Positions 36,383 through 44,651 of a stretch of 64,000 nucleotides of DNA are shown in pieces. The stretch is from Flagellimonas_B algarum (GTDB taxonomy: Bacteria; Bacteroidota; Bacteroidia; Flavobacteriales; Flavobacteriaceae): contig NZ_JBEVTG010000001.1 in assembly GCF_040513375.1 (NCBI RefSeq), positions 558,001 to 622,000 of the forward strand, written 5' to 3'. The notes under the pieces are model-generated. The model saw only the letters and a program-made list of their open reading frames with translations. It was not told where the DNA came from and made no database searches. The position numbers were made by a program, and so were the translations under genes. Position 1 is the first letter of the stretch; each line of letters begins with the position of its first letter.

Positions 36383-38926
36383 ATGCAAAGAATCATAGTT
36401 ATCGGCAACGGCATGGTAGGATATAAGTTCTGTGAGAAACTGGTAGCCCTTGCAGCACCGGGCAGTTTTGATATTACCGTGTTCGGTGAAGAACCCAGGC
36501 CCGCATATGACAGGGTCCATCTCAGTGAATTTTTCGATAACCAAGACGCCCAATCGTTGGAATTGGCTCCACCCCAATGGTATAGTGACCATAACATCAC
36601 TTTGATTACCGGTGAATACATTACGGATATCGACAAGGAAGCCAAAACCGTCTTTACACGTTCTGGACAACCCCATGGGTACGACCAATTGGTTTTGGCT
36701 ACCGGTTCGGTACCCTTCGTGCCTCCGATCCAAGGTGTTGAAAAAGAAGGGGTCTTTGTTTACCGAACCATTGAGGATCTTGAAGGGATGCTTGCCTATG
36801 CCCAAGACATACATGCCAAAAAAACCAATGGCAGGGCCGCGATTTTAGGAGGGGGCTTGTTGGGACTTGAAGCAGGAAAAGCCGTTCTTGATATGGGATT
36901 GGAACCCCATGTCGTCGAATTCGCTACCAAATTGATGCCGCGTCAATTGGATGCCCGTAGCAGCAAAGTATTGCAGTTGACCTTGGAAGGATTGGGCATC
37001 AACATCCATTTGGGAAAGGCCACCAACCGGATTCTGGGAAATGGATGCATTACCGGTATGGAGTTCGGCGAAGATGATGCTCTTAAAGTCGATATGTTGA
37101 TCATATCAGCAGGAATCAGACCTCGTGATGAGCTGGCCAAGACCTGTGACCTTAAAACGGGTACTCGTGGAGGTATTGTTGTCGATTCGAGCATGAGAAC
37201 CTCCGATCCATCAATTTATGCCATAGGTGAAGTCGCACTCTATAATCAAATGATCTACGGTCTAGTGGCCCCGGGCTACGATATGGCCCATGTAGCTGCT
37301 AATCAAATCGTCGGTAATTCCGAAATCCGAATGGCGGAGGCTATCGATATGTCGACCAAATTAAAATTGATCGGGGTCGATGTGGCCAGTTTCGGCACCC
37401 CCTTTATGCCCGCTGACCAAGGGCACTCCATCATTTTTGAAAATAAGACCAAACAACTATACAAACGTATCAATCTCAGCCATGATGGTAAGACCCTCCT
37501 TGGGGGCATCCTTGTCGGTGATGCCGAAGATTACAACATCTTGCATCAAATGTATCTCAACGGCATGGCGGTACCAGAAGATCCTGCCCAACTTATCTTG
37601 CCGGTTTCGGATGGGGCCACACCTCTAGGCAATGTCATGGATTTACCCGATACGGCCCAAATCTGCTCTTGCGAAAGCGTGACCAAGGGCCATATCTGTG
37701 GCACCATTGCTGACGGAAAAGCTACCGATCTTGCCGGCGTGGTAAGTCAAACCAAGGCAGGTACCGGATGCGGAGGCTGTAAACCCATGGTGAAAAACTT
37801 GACCGAAGCCACCCTGAAATCCATGGGTATTGCCGTGAATGATCATATCTGCGAACATTTCGGATACAACCGTCAAGAATTGTATGATATCATCAAAGTC
37901 AAAGGGTACCGCAATTTCAATGAAGTCCTCGACCATCATGGAAGCGGGCACGGTTGTGAAATATGCAAACCCGTCATTGCTTCGCTGATGGCCACGATCC
38001 ATGCCGATACGGCGAATAAGGAATACGCCATCCAAGATTCGAATGATCGGTTCTTGGCGAACATCCAACGCAACGGCACTTATTCCATCGTACCCCGTGT
38101 ACCCGGAGGTGAAATCACGCCCGATAAACTGATCGCTTTGGGTGAAATCGCAAAGAAATATGACTTGTACACCAAAATCACCGGAGGGGTGCGCATCGAT
38201 CTATTCGGTGCTACCTTGAAGCAATTGCCCTTGATTTGGAAAGAACTGATCCATTATGGCTTTGAAAGCGGACATGCATACGGCAAATCGCTCCGTACGG
38301 TAAAAACCTGTGTCGGTTCTACTTGGTGCCGTTATGGGATGGATGAAAGTGTAAGCTTTGGTATCGAACTTGAAAACCGTTATCGTGGAATCCGCGCGCC
38401 ACACAAGATCAAAGGGGGCGTTTCAGGTTGCATTCGAGAATGTGCCGAAGCTCGCGGCAAGGATTTCGGACTCATCGCGGTTGAAGGGGGATGGAACCTC
38501 TATGTCGGTGGAAACGGTGGTGCCAACCCGAGACATGCCGAGCTATTGGCCGAGCAAATCGACAATGAAACCGTCATCAAGTATATCGATCGGTATCTGA
38601 TGTTCTACATGCGAACCGCCAAACCCTTGCAACGTACAGCAGCATGGCTCGATAACCTCGAAGGCGGGCTTGGGTACCTCAAACAGGTAGTCATCGAAGA
38701 TTCGATAGGAGTCGCCCAAGACCTCGAAGATGAAATGCAGACTTTGGTCAACAAGTACGAGTGCGAATGGACCCAAGCGGTGAATGACCCCGAAATGATG
38801 AAACGTTTCAATCACTTCGTCAATAGCGAAGAAGACGATGACACCTTGGTATTCGTACCGATGCGTGATCAAAAAATGCCGAAACAGTGGCAGAAAGTCC
38901 CCTTGGCAAGCCCAAGTATTTCTTAA
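36383..38926 (+). CDS. nirB: NAD(P)H-dependent nitrite reductase large subunit
   Basis: NirB reduces nitrite to ammonium. Domains in order: FAD/NAD reductase (residues 1-300, IVIGNGMVGYKF and ILGGGLLGLEAGKAV), BFD [2Fe-2S] domain (about 420-470), a second BFD-like cysteine region (about 485-540), the ferredoxin-like half (555-620) and the siroheme/[4Fe-4S] domain with C643, C649, C683 and C687. The ATG at 36383 is preferred; an upstream in-frame ATG at 36362 adds seven residues. Length 847 fits. NirD follows after 14 bases. Confidence 0.96.
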   Translation: MQRIIVIGNGMVGYKFCEKLVALAAPGSFDITVFGEEPRPAYDRVHLSEFFDNQDAQSLELAPPQWYSDHNITLITGEYITDIDKEAKTVFTRSGQPHGYDQLVLATGSVPFVPPIQGVEKEGVFVYRTIEDLEGMLAYAQDIHAKKTNGRAAILGGGLLGLEAGKAVLDMGLEPHVVEFATKLMPRQLDARSSKVLQLTLEGLGINIHLGKATNRILGNGCITGMEFGEDDALKVDMLIISAGIRPRDELAKTCDLKTGTRGGIVVDSSMRTSDPSIYAIGEVALYNQMIYGLVAPGYDMAHVAANQIVGNSEIRMAEAIDMSTKLKLIGVDVASFGTPFMPADQGHSIIFENKTKQLYKRINLSHDGKTLLGGILVGDAEDYNILHQMYLNGMAVPEDPAQLILPVSDGATPLGNVMDLPDTAQICSCESVTKGHICGTIADGKATDLAGVVSQTKAGTGCGGCKPMVKNLTEATLKSMGIAVNDHICEHFGYNRQELYDIIKVKGYRNFNEVLDHHGSGHGCEICKPVIASLMATIHADTANKEYAIQDSNDRFLANIQRNGTYSIVPRVPGGEITPDKLIALGEIAKKYDLYTKITGGVRIDLFGATLKQLPLIWKELIHYGFESGHAYGKSLRTVKTCVGSTWCRYGMDESVSFGIELENRYRGIRAPHKIKGGVSGCIRECAEARGKDFGLIAVEGGWNLYVGGNGGANPRHAELLAEQIDNETVIKYIDRYLMFYMRTAKPLQRTAAWLDNLEGGLGYLKQVVIEDSIGVAQDLEDEMQTLVNKYECEWTQAVNDPEMMKRFNHFVNSEEDDDTLVFVPMRDQKMPKQWQKVPLASPSIS

Positions 38927-38940
38927 TCAAACCGTGAACC

Positions 38941-39318
38941 ATGGATACTGTCCTAGCCAATAGCCAGCCCTTGAAAGAAAAAGATGTGCATGTCTGGTTC
39001 AAAGCCGCCAGAGTCGATGCTTTTCCAGAAGACGGGGGTGCCTGTGTAAAATATAAAGACCTACAAATCGCCGTATTTAATTTTACCCGCCAAGGCAAGT
39101 GGTACGCATGCCAAAACCTTTGCCCACATAAAATGGAAATGGTCTTATCCCGAGGGATGATCGGTGATGCGAACGGAATGGCAAAAGTCGCCTGCCCACT
39201 CCATAAAAAAACCTTTTCCTTAGAGAACGGTGAGAACCTGAACGGAAGCCTTCCGGCCCTTACGACCTATCCGGTGAAGATTAAAGACGGTTTTGTGTAT
39301 CTTGGTTTTTCCGAATGA
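38941..39318 (+). CDS. nirD: Nitrite reductase small subunit
   Basis: A Rieske-like domain of 125 residues with CPH and CPLH pairs, placing two cysteines and two histidines for a [2Fe-2S] cluster. Many NirD proteins lack cluster ligands, whereas here both pairs appear intact. It forms a complex with NirB. Confidence 0.93.
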   Translation: MDTVLANSQPLKEKDVHVWFKAARVDAFPEDGGACVKYKDLQIAVFNFTRQGKWYACQNLCPHKMEMVLSRGMIGDANGMAKVACPLHKKTFSLENGENLNGSLPALTTYPVKIKDGFVYLGFSE

Positions 39319-39330
39319 AGAAAAAACCCA

Positions 39331-39924
39331 ATGATGGTGGCCTCCGAAAAACTGAGCAATGCGTTCGAGCGGTTCGATGCGGCGAATGCCGAAGACCCCA
39401 ACCATGAGGTCTTCGAAGGCCGGGAATTGCCCAAAGAATTGCTTTACGCCCAGCGGATGAGTGCGGTACTGAAGGCTTTTGATCCAGATGCTTCAGAAGC
39501 TTTACAGCTGACGGCCCGCTGCCAACACATCCGCAGGTGGGAAATCCCACGTGACCGCTATGAAATGAACCGTGTGGGTTACTTACAATGGCGGAGGGCC
39601 CTTAAAACCTACCATGCCGACATTGCTGCGGAAATTTTAACCGATGTGGGCTATGGCCCCGACCTGATCGAGCGGGTACGTTTCCTTTTATTGAAAAAGA
39701 AGCTTAAAATAGACGAGGAGACCCAAACCCTTGAAGATGTTATCTGCTTAGTGTTCTTACAATATTACTACGAACCGTTCTTGGTCAAACACGATGATGC
39801 CAAAATCGTTTCGATCCTTCAAAAAACTTGGAAAAAGATGTCCGATAAAGGGCAAAAAGCTGCCTTGCGATTGGATTTTTCAAATCGGGGAACTGAATTG
39901 ATAACGAAAGCATTGGGCCAATGA
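39331..39924 (+). CDS. DUF4202 protein of the nitrite reductase operon
   Basis: The 197-residue protein matches DUF4202: FERFDAANAEDPN at the start, then TARCQHIRRWEIPRDRY and a YYYEPFLVKH stretch. Conserved histidine and aspartate residues (NHE, QHIRRWE, KHDD) look like an HD-type metal site, so a phosphohydrolase is possible but unproven. It sits 12 bases after nirD and overlaps the kinase gene by four bases, so a link to nitrate assimilation is likely. Confidence 0.8.
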   Translation: MMVASEKLSNAFERFDAANAEDPNHEVFEGRELPKELLYAQRMSAVLKAFDPDASEALQLTARCQHIRRWEIPRDRYEMNRVGYLQWRRALKTYHADIAAEILTDVGYGPDLIERVRFLLLKKKLKIDEETQTLEDVICLVFLQYYYEPFLVKHDDAKIVSILQKTWKKMSDKGQKAALRLDFSNRGTELITKALGQ

Positions 39925-41795
39925 TCGAACGAGCAAGTGGCGCCCCAAATGGTGGATCTCGCGGGTTGGATACCGAAACCTTCCAGCGGGTACAACAGTG
40001 GTATCTGCTGGCCTTGGCCGCTATTGCCCTTACCGTGATCGTTGCCCAGATTTTGATCCAACAGCATTTGGATGGCCAATTGGATGATTCACGGGTCATC
40101 AATGTGGCCGGTCGTCAACGGGCGTATAGCCAAAAGCTGGTCAAAGAAGCCTTACAATTGAACGCCATTCGTGACCTTGCCGAACGTGAAGCCGTGACTA
40201 AAGCCCTGAAGCAAACCCTTTATGTATGGACGGTCTCACATCGAGGCTTGCAAACCGGAAATGATAGTATCGGACTGCCAAAGGAGGAAAACCCAGAAAT
40301 CTTGGCACTGTTCCAAGAGGTATCCCCCCACCATGCCGCCATGGTGGCTTCGGCACATGAAATTCTGGAAACAGCAGAGGTCCATTCCGATTCAACCGCG
40401 TTGGCTATTGAAACGCAGTTGGCGAACATACTCTCGAACGAACAGCAATTCCTCCGGAAAATGGATGCCATCGTGAATGCCTATGATGTCATTAGCAAAC
40501 AACAACTAGAGCAATTGAAATTGAAGGAGTTCCTCTTGTTAGGGGTTTCATTGCTGATCCTTCTGCTCGAATTGGTGTTTATTTTCAGACCTATGTCATT
40601 CCAAATCAGGGAGACAATCGCCGATCTTTTGCGGGGCAGGCAGCAATCTGAAGAAGACAACGAACAAATCAAAAAAATCTTTAAGGAAAAGGAGGAATCG
40701 CTTCGCGAACTCCAAGAACTCGGATTTGCAATCGACAATGCAGCCTTGTTCGCCGACCTATCTATGGACGGATCCCCCTCCTTCATCAGTAAAAAGTTCC
40801 TCAACCTTTTGGGAGAGACCGAAAAACCGGCAAAAAACCATCTTTCCGAAATCTTGACCCAAGATGAAGGACAGCAACAATACCTTAGGGAAGTCCTATC
40901 CTCTAAGAACAAAAATATCAGGACGGAAGAAATCGAAATCACCACCAAATCGAAAGAACGTATCTGGCTTGAAATGTCGATCATTCCTATTTACCAATCC
41001 CGCGAAAAACAAAGTTTGTTGATTTTATGCTCCGATATCACAGAGCGCAAGAAGACCCAACATATGGTTGAGCAGCTCACCAAACAGAACTATGAAGAGC
41101 GGATCAAACAGAAGCAACTGCAAGCCAGTCAGGTAGTTGCAGGGCAAGAGGAAGAGCGCAAGCGTATCGCCAAAGACATTCATGACGGTATCGGGCAAAT
41201 GCTGACCGCCCTGAAATTCAATATCGAATCGATCAATCCGAAACAACGGGAAAAGACCGAAGAAAAAATCGCCTATCTCAAAGAATTGACCTCCGAATTG
41301 ATCAAAGGGGTTCGCACCGCGACCTTCAACCTTACCCCCCCGGAATTGGGGGATCATGGTATTTTTCCGGCCTTGCAGAAAATGACCCAGGAGTTGAGCA
41401 AACTCACGGGTAAAAAGATCTTGTTCGAAACAAGGGCCGAGAACCCCATCCGATTCGAACCCTTGGCGGAGACGAACATCTACAGGGTCACCCAAGAAGC
41501 GGTCAATAATGCCATAAAATATGCCGATGCCAATTATATTTTGGTCAGTTTGAATGTCACGGAAGACTTATTGAGCGTGGTCATCGATGATGATGGCAAA
41601 GGCTTCGACACCACTATTCTTGACAAGGCCCCTAAAAACAACAGTGAAGGCGGCATGGGTGTGTTCTTTATGAAAGAACGTATGGGATATATCAATGGTC
41701 GGTTGTTTTTCAGCTCAACGCCAGGTGAAGGCACCCGAGTGACCTTAAACTATACGTTGAACCAAGACAAAGCAATGCTTCATGGAACGGAATGA
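39921..41795 (+). CDS. NarX-like nitrate sensor histidine kinase
   Basis: A PilJ/NarX-type periplasmic sensor region between two membrane helices (about residues 27-46 and 203-222) contains VINVAGRQRAYSQ, comparable to the NarX P-box that binds nitrate. A PAS domain (about 270-375) and a HisKA_3 dimerisation domain follow, with the phospho-accepting histidine at 421 in AKDIHDGIGQ, then an HATPase. The family pairs with NarL-type regulators. It is embedded in the nir operon and overlaps the siroheme gene by 14 bases. Confidence 0.9.
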   Translation: MIERASGAPNGGSRGLDTETFQRVQQWYLLALAAIALTVIVAQILIQQHLDGQLDDSRVINVAGRQRAYSQKLVKEALQLNAIRDLAEREAVTKALKQTLYVWTVSHRGLQTGNDSIGLPKEENPEILALFQEVSPHHAAMVASAHEILETAEVHSDSTALAIETQLANILSNEQQFLRKMDAIVNAYDVISKQQLEQLKLKEFLLLGVSLLILLLELVFIFRPMSFQIRETIADLLRGRQQSEEDNEQIKKIFKEKEESLRELQELGFAIDNAALFADLSMDGSPSFISKKFLNLLGETEKPAKNHLSEILTQDEGQQQYLREVLSSKNKNIRTEEIEITTKSKERIWLEMSIIPIYQSREKQSLLILCSDITERKKTQHMVEQLTKQNYEERIKQKQLQASQVVAGQEEERKRIAKDIHDGIGQMLTALKFNIESINPKQREKTEEKIAYLKELTSELIKGVRTATFNLTPPELGDHGIFPALQKMTQELSKLTGKKILFETRAENPIRFEPLAETNIYRVTQEAVNNAIKYADANYILVSLNVTEDLLSVVIDDDGKGFDTTILDKAPKNNSEGGMGVFFMKERMGYINGRLFFSSTPGEGTRVTLNYTLNQDKAMLHGTE

Positions 41796-42360
41796 ACTCT
41801 ACCCCGTATTCTTGAAGGTCAACAACCTCCAGGTATTGATCGTTGGAGGAGGCCATGTGGCCGAAGAAAAATTGACCTTTCTGCTGAAATCGAGTCCGAA
41901 TGCGATAGTCGATATGGTGGCACCCATGTATCGTAAAGGTACGCTCGAAATTGCAAAGAAACACCAGGTTCGCATGCACCATGGCCCTTATCGAAGGCGT
42001 TTTTTGAAAAACAAGCACATCGTAGTGGCCACTACCGATAGCCCGAAGGTTAACGAACAGGTTTATGCCGATTGCAGAAAACGTTCGATATTGGTTAACG
42101 TAGCCGACAACCCTCCCTATTGCGATTTTTATATGGGGGGAATCGTCACCAAAGGGAACGTCAAAGTGGCCATTTCGACCAACGGCAAATCGCCGACAAC
42201 GGCCAAACGCTTGCGGCAATTTTTTGAAGATGTGATTCCTGAAAATATCGATGATCTTGTACAAAACCTAAACGAATACCGAAAAACCATTAAAGGTGAT
42301 TTTGAGGAAAAAGTGGAAACATTGAACGAATTCACCAAAGGTCTGGTGAACAAAAAATGA
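41782..42360 (+). CDS. cysG (N-terminal half): Precorrin-2 dehydrogenase / sirohydrochlorin ferrochelatase
   Basis: Opening YPVFLKVNNLQVLIVGGGHVA is the NAD-binding loop of the CysG N-half (Met8-like), and KVAISTNGKSPTTAKRLRQF matches the ferrochelatase helix. At 192 residues it lacks the methyltransferase half, supplied by cobA at 35491-36270. It completes siroheme for NirB. Confidence 0.93.
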   Translation: MERNELYPVFLKVNNLQVLIVGGGHVAEEKLTFLLKSSPNAIVDMVAPMYRKGTLEIAKKHQVRMHHGPYRRRFLKNKHIVVATTDSPKVNEQVYADCRKRSILVNVADNPPYCDFYMGGIVTKGNVKVAISTNGKSPTTAKRLRQFFEDVIPENIDDLVQNLNEYRKTIKGDFEEKVETLNEFTKGLVNKK

Positions 42361-42364
42361 GCTT

Positions 42365-42736
42365 ATGAAAATTAGGATCAAAGGCAACTCCGTACGGTTT
42401 CGATTGACCAAGAGCGAGGTGGAAGCCTTCAGCAGGGATGGGAAATACATCGAAGAGACCCAATTTAAATCCAAAACCTTGACCTATCGATTGGTCGCAA
42501 AGGCAGGGATAAAAGAACTTGAAGCGGACTTTGTCAATAACGGCATTACCCTATATCTTCCAAAATCGGAGCAAGCCTCTTGGGCGGGCAGTGATCGGGT
42601 AGGGTTCAGCAATTCGGTCGATTGGAACGACCCCAACGCCCTGTCCCTTTTGGTCGAAAAAGACTTTACATGTTTAGACAATACCATCGAAGACCAGTCA
42701 GACAATTACCCCAATCCCCTAGCGTCCAAAGAATAA
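42365..42736 (+). CDS. Small conserved hypothetical protein (DUF7009-like)
   Basis: The 123-residue protein starts MKIRIKGNSVRFRLTKSEV and is beta-rich, cytoplasmic, with no signal or membrane part. I tentatively link it to DUF7009, found in Bacteroidota. It lies four bases after the siroheme gene as the last gene of the operon. Function unknown. Confidence 0.65.
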   Translation: MKIRIKGNSVRFRLTKSEVEAFSRDGKYIEETQFKSKTLTYRLVAKAGIKELEADFVNNGITLYLPKSEQASWAGSDRVGFSNSVDWNDPNALSLLVEKDFTCLDNTIEDQSDNYPNPLASKE

Positions 42737-42745
42737 ACAAGGATA

Positions 42746-43147
42746 CTAAGCCTTTCCTACATTGCGTTTTTCAAACACCTTTTCAAGGCTACTTTTAGTC
42801 AAAGGTTTATCGAAAAAACCGGAGATCAATTGATGGCTTTTGGCAATACCACGGTCTTTGGCGTTGGCAAAAGCCGATAGCACATAAATTTGGGGCTGGT
42901 TCGTTCCGACCCAGATTTTTTCAAGGGCTTCGATAAAGGCCCATCCATCCATATCGCCCATGATCAAATCCAAGAAGATGTATTCGGGCAATTTGGCCCC
43001 ATCACTGATCAAATCCCTGAAAAAGTCCAAAGCCTCTTCAGCACTTCCATGCGTAGTGATATCAAAATCATCCCCAAACTGGCCGATACAATACCGGGTA
43101 GCGAACTGGGATACCAAATCATCATCAATAATGCAAATACCTATCAA
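42746..43147 (-). CDS. Stand-alone receiver-domain response regulator
   Basis: A single receiver domain of 133 residues: acidic pocket IIDDD, acceptor aspartate in FLDLIMGDMDG, and lysine in FDKPLTKSSL. There is no output domain, so it acts by protein contact or phosphorelay. It converges on the nitrite operon with a nine-base gap. Confidence 0.9.
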   Translation of the reverse strand: MIGICIIDDDLVSQFATRYCIGQFGDDFDITTHGSAEEALDFFRDLISDGAKLPEYIFLDLIMGDMDGWAFIEALEKIWVGTNQPQIYVLSAFANAKDRGIAKSHQLISGFFDKPLTKSSLEKVFEKRNVGKA

Positions 43148-43245
43148 ATGCTTGATTTTCCCACAAAACTATCCGCTTTTCAGCAAATACGGAACCTTTC
43201 TCGTTATCCATGACCAAAAAAGGGTTCAAAAGCTCTATTTTTCAA

Positions 43246-43659
43246 TCAATGCGGAAGTTTATCTTTGAGCAGACCATAGAGAAACGTACCCAATAGCGCG
43301 CCGAGCAAAACGATACCGATGGTCCAAAACCCAGCTCCCAATAGTACGTACATCGGCCCAGGGCAAGCCCCTGCAAGCGCCCATCCTAGCCCAAAGACCG
43401 TGCCCCCGATGGCATAACGGGCAAACGACCTTTCCTTATCTTGTATCGCAATGGTTTCACCGAACCATGATTTTCGTTCCTTACGCTTCACCCATTGCGT
43501 AAAGAATATGCCCAACACCAAGGCCGAACCGATGATCCCGTACATGTGAAAGGACTCGAACCGGAACATTTCATAAATCCGGAACCAAGAAGCGGCTTCC
43601 GACTTGAACAGGACGATTCCGAAAAAAGTGCCGATGAGGAGGTAACTGATAGTGCGCAT
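43246..43659 (-). CDS. DUF6691 / YeeE-YedE-type membrane protein
   Basis: Four membrane segments in 137 residues, with GWALAGACPGP carrying the conserved cysteine of this family. It lies one base after the YeeE gene and likely forms the second half of a sulfur-compound channel. The thiosulfate channel TsuA belongs to the same superfamily; substrate here is inferred from neighbours (sulfite dehydrogenase, persulfide dioxygenase). Confidence 0.85.
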   Translation of the reverse strand: MRTISYLLIGTFFGIVLFKSEAASWFRIYEMFRFESFHMYGIIGSALVLGIFFTQWVKRKERKSWFGETIAIQDKERSFARYAIGGTVFGLGWALAGACPGPMYVLLGAGFWTIGIVLLGALLGTFLYGLLKDKLPH

Positions 43660-43660
43660 A

Positions 43661-44218
43661 TCAAAAAAGGATTGGGAAAATAAGATGGACCATGATCAAC
43701 CCGCCAGCGAAGAATCCCAAAACGGCGATCAAGGATGGAAGTTGAAGATTACTTAAGCCTGAAATGGCGTGGCCTGAAGTACAACCTCCGGCATAGCGTG
43801 CCCCGAAGCCTACCAACAAGCCCCCGATCAACAATAGGGACAGCGTTCCGAGATCGGAGAAAGCCGACATACCGAATAGGGCTTCTGGCAAATAGCTACT
43901 GCCAGCATCGGCAAACCCAAGTGCTTCGAGTCGGGCGATGGTGTGCTCGTTTAATTCGACCGTTGCCCCATTACTCAAAAACCGGTCAGCGATGAACCCG
44001 CCGAAGACCACCCCTAAGGCGACCAAAAGGTTCCATGATTGTCGCTTCCAATCAAATCGGAAAAAGCCGGCCCATTTTCCACCACCCAAGGCGGCGCAGA
44101 CCGTTCGGAGGTTCGAAGACATGCCGAACCGTTTTCCAACGCCGATCAAAAGGGCCATGGTCAGGGCGATCAATGGGCCTGAGACATACCAGGGCCATGG
44201 TGCTGATAAGACTTCCAT
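43661..44218 (-). CDS. YeeE/YedE-family sulfur transport protein
   Basis: The 185-residue protein has about four membrane helices and the signature ARYAGGCTSGHAISG with a conserved cysteine in the predicted pore. It pairs with the DUF6691 gene. It is on the minus strand, 27 bases after the DUF2892 gene, in an operon read from the GTAAC-controlled divergent promoter. Confidence 0.88.
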   Translation of the reverse strand: MEVLSAPWPWYVSGPLIALTMALLIGVGKRFGMSSNLRTVCAALGGGKWAGFFRFDWKRQSWNLLVALGVVFGGFIADRFLSNGATVELNEHTIARLEALGFADAGSSYLPEALFGMSAFSDLGTLSLLLIGGLLVGFGARYAGGCTSGHAISGLSNLQLPSLIAVLGFFAGGLIMVHLIFPILF

Positions 44219-44245
44219 AAAACGTTTTTTACAAGGTACGAAACC

Positions 44246-44452
44246 CTAGGCTTTCGTTTTACAGGTATTCAGGCCCACCAGCGCGTACAGCGGACAGAAA
44301 CTGACCAAAGAGGTCAAGAAAAAAATTCCAGATAAGGCCAATAAGACATAGGCCAAGGTTCCGGTAACGACTTCAAAATAATACAATACGGCTATCGCCA
44401 CTACGATGATCAGTCTGACTATGCGGTCTAAGCCGCCCATATTCTTTTTCAT
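44246..44452 (-). CDS. DUF2892 (YgaP-like) membrane protein
   Basis: A 68-residue protein with two membrane helices opening MKKNMGGLDRIVRLIIV, the hallmark of DUF2892, a domain often attached to rhodaneses such as YgaP. CPLYALVGLNTC ends it with two cysteines. The ATG at 44452 follows directly on the 29-aa ORF. It is probably part of sulfane-sulfur handling. Confidence 0.85.
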   Translation of the reverse strand: MKKNMGGLDRIVRLIIVVAIAVLYYFEVVTGTLAYVLLALSGIFFLTSLVSFCPLYALVGLNTCKTKA

Positions 44453-44457
44453 GGGAT

Positions 44458-44547
44458 TCAATTTAATAATTGTACAATCAAAACCACCGAGGTCACCATT
44501 GCAACACAGATAAGGCATACCAAGAGCAGTTTTTGCCATTTTTTCAT
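44458..44547 (-). CDS. Tiny membrane protein (29 aa), leaderless
   Basis: The ORF encodes MKKWQKLLLVCLICVAMV then TSVVLIVQLLN, a single hydrophobic helix with two cysteines and a basic N-terminus. Its ATG lies five bases after a perfect -7 box and its stop is five bases ahead of the DUF2892 start. Chance cannot be ruled out for so short a frame, but the position is exactly where the transcript should begin. Confidence 0.5.
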   Translation of the reverse strand: MKKWQKLLLVCLICVAMVTSVVLIVQLLN

Positions 44548-44552
44548 GAATT

Positions 44553-44626
44553 CAAAAATACGCCCATCAAGCTTGCAAGGCTGTAACTTTGGTTACATTC
44601 GGAGGAACAGTGAACAATTATCTTTA
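44553..44626. promoter_or_regulatory. Divergent promoter with GTAAC-N4-GTTAC operator
   Basis: A perfect palindrome GTAAC-TTTG-GTTAC is at 44583-44596. Leftward, a -7 box TATTTTTG (minus strand, 44553-44560) serves the YeeE operon. Rightward, TATCTTTA (44619-44626) serves the sulfite dehydrogenase. Both -7 boxes have their outer edge exactly 29.5 bp from the operator centre. The symmetric spacing fits one activator driving both directions. Confidence 0.8.
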
Positions 44627-44651
44627 ACTTTCAGTTCAAGCAAGTCTTTAC

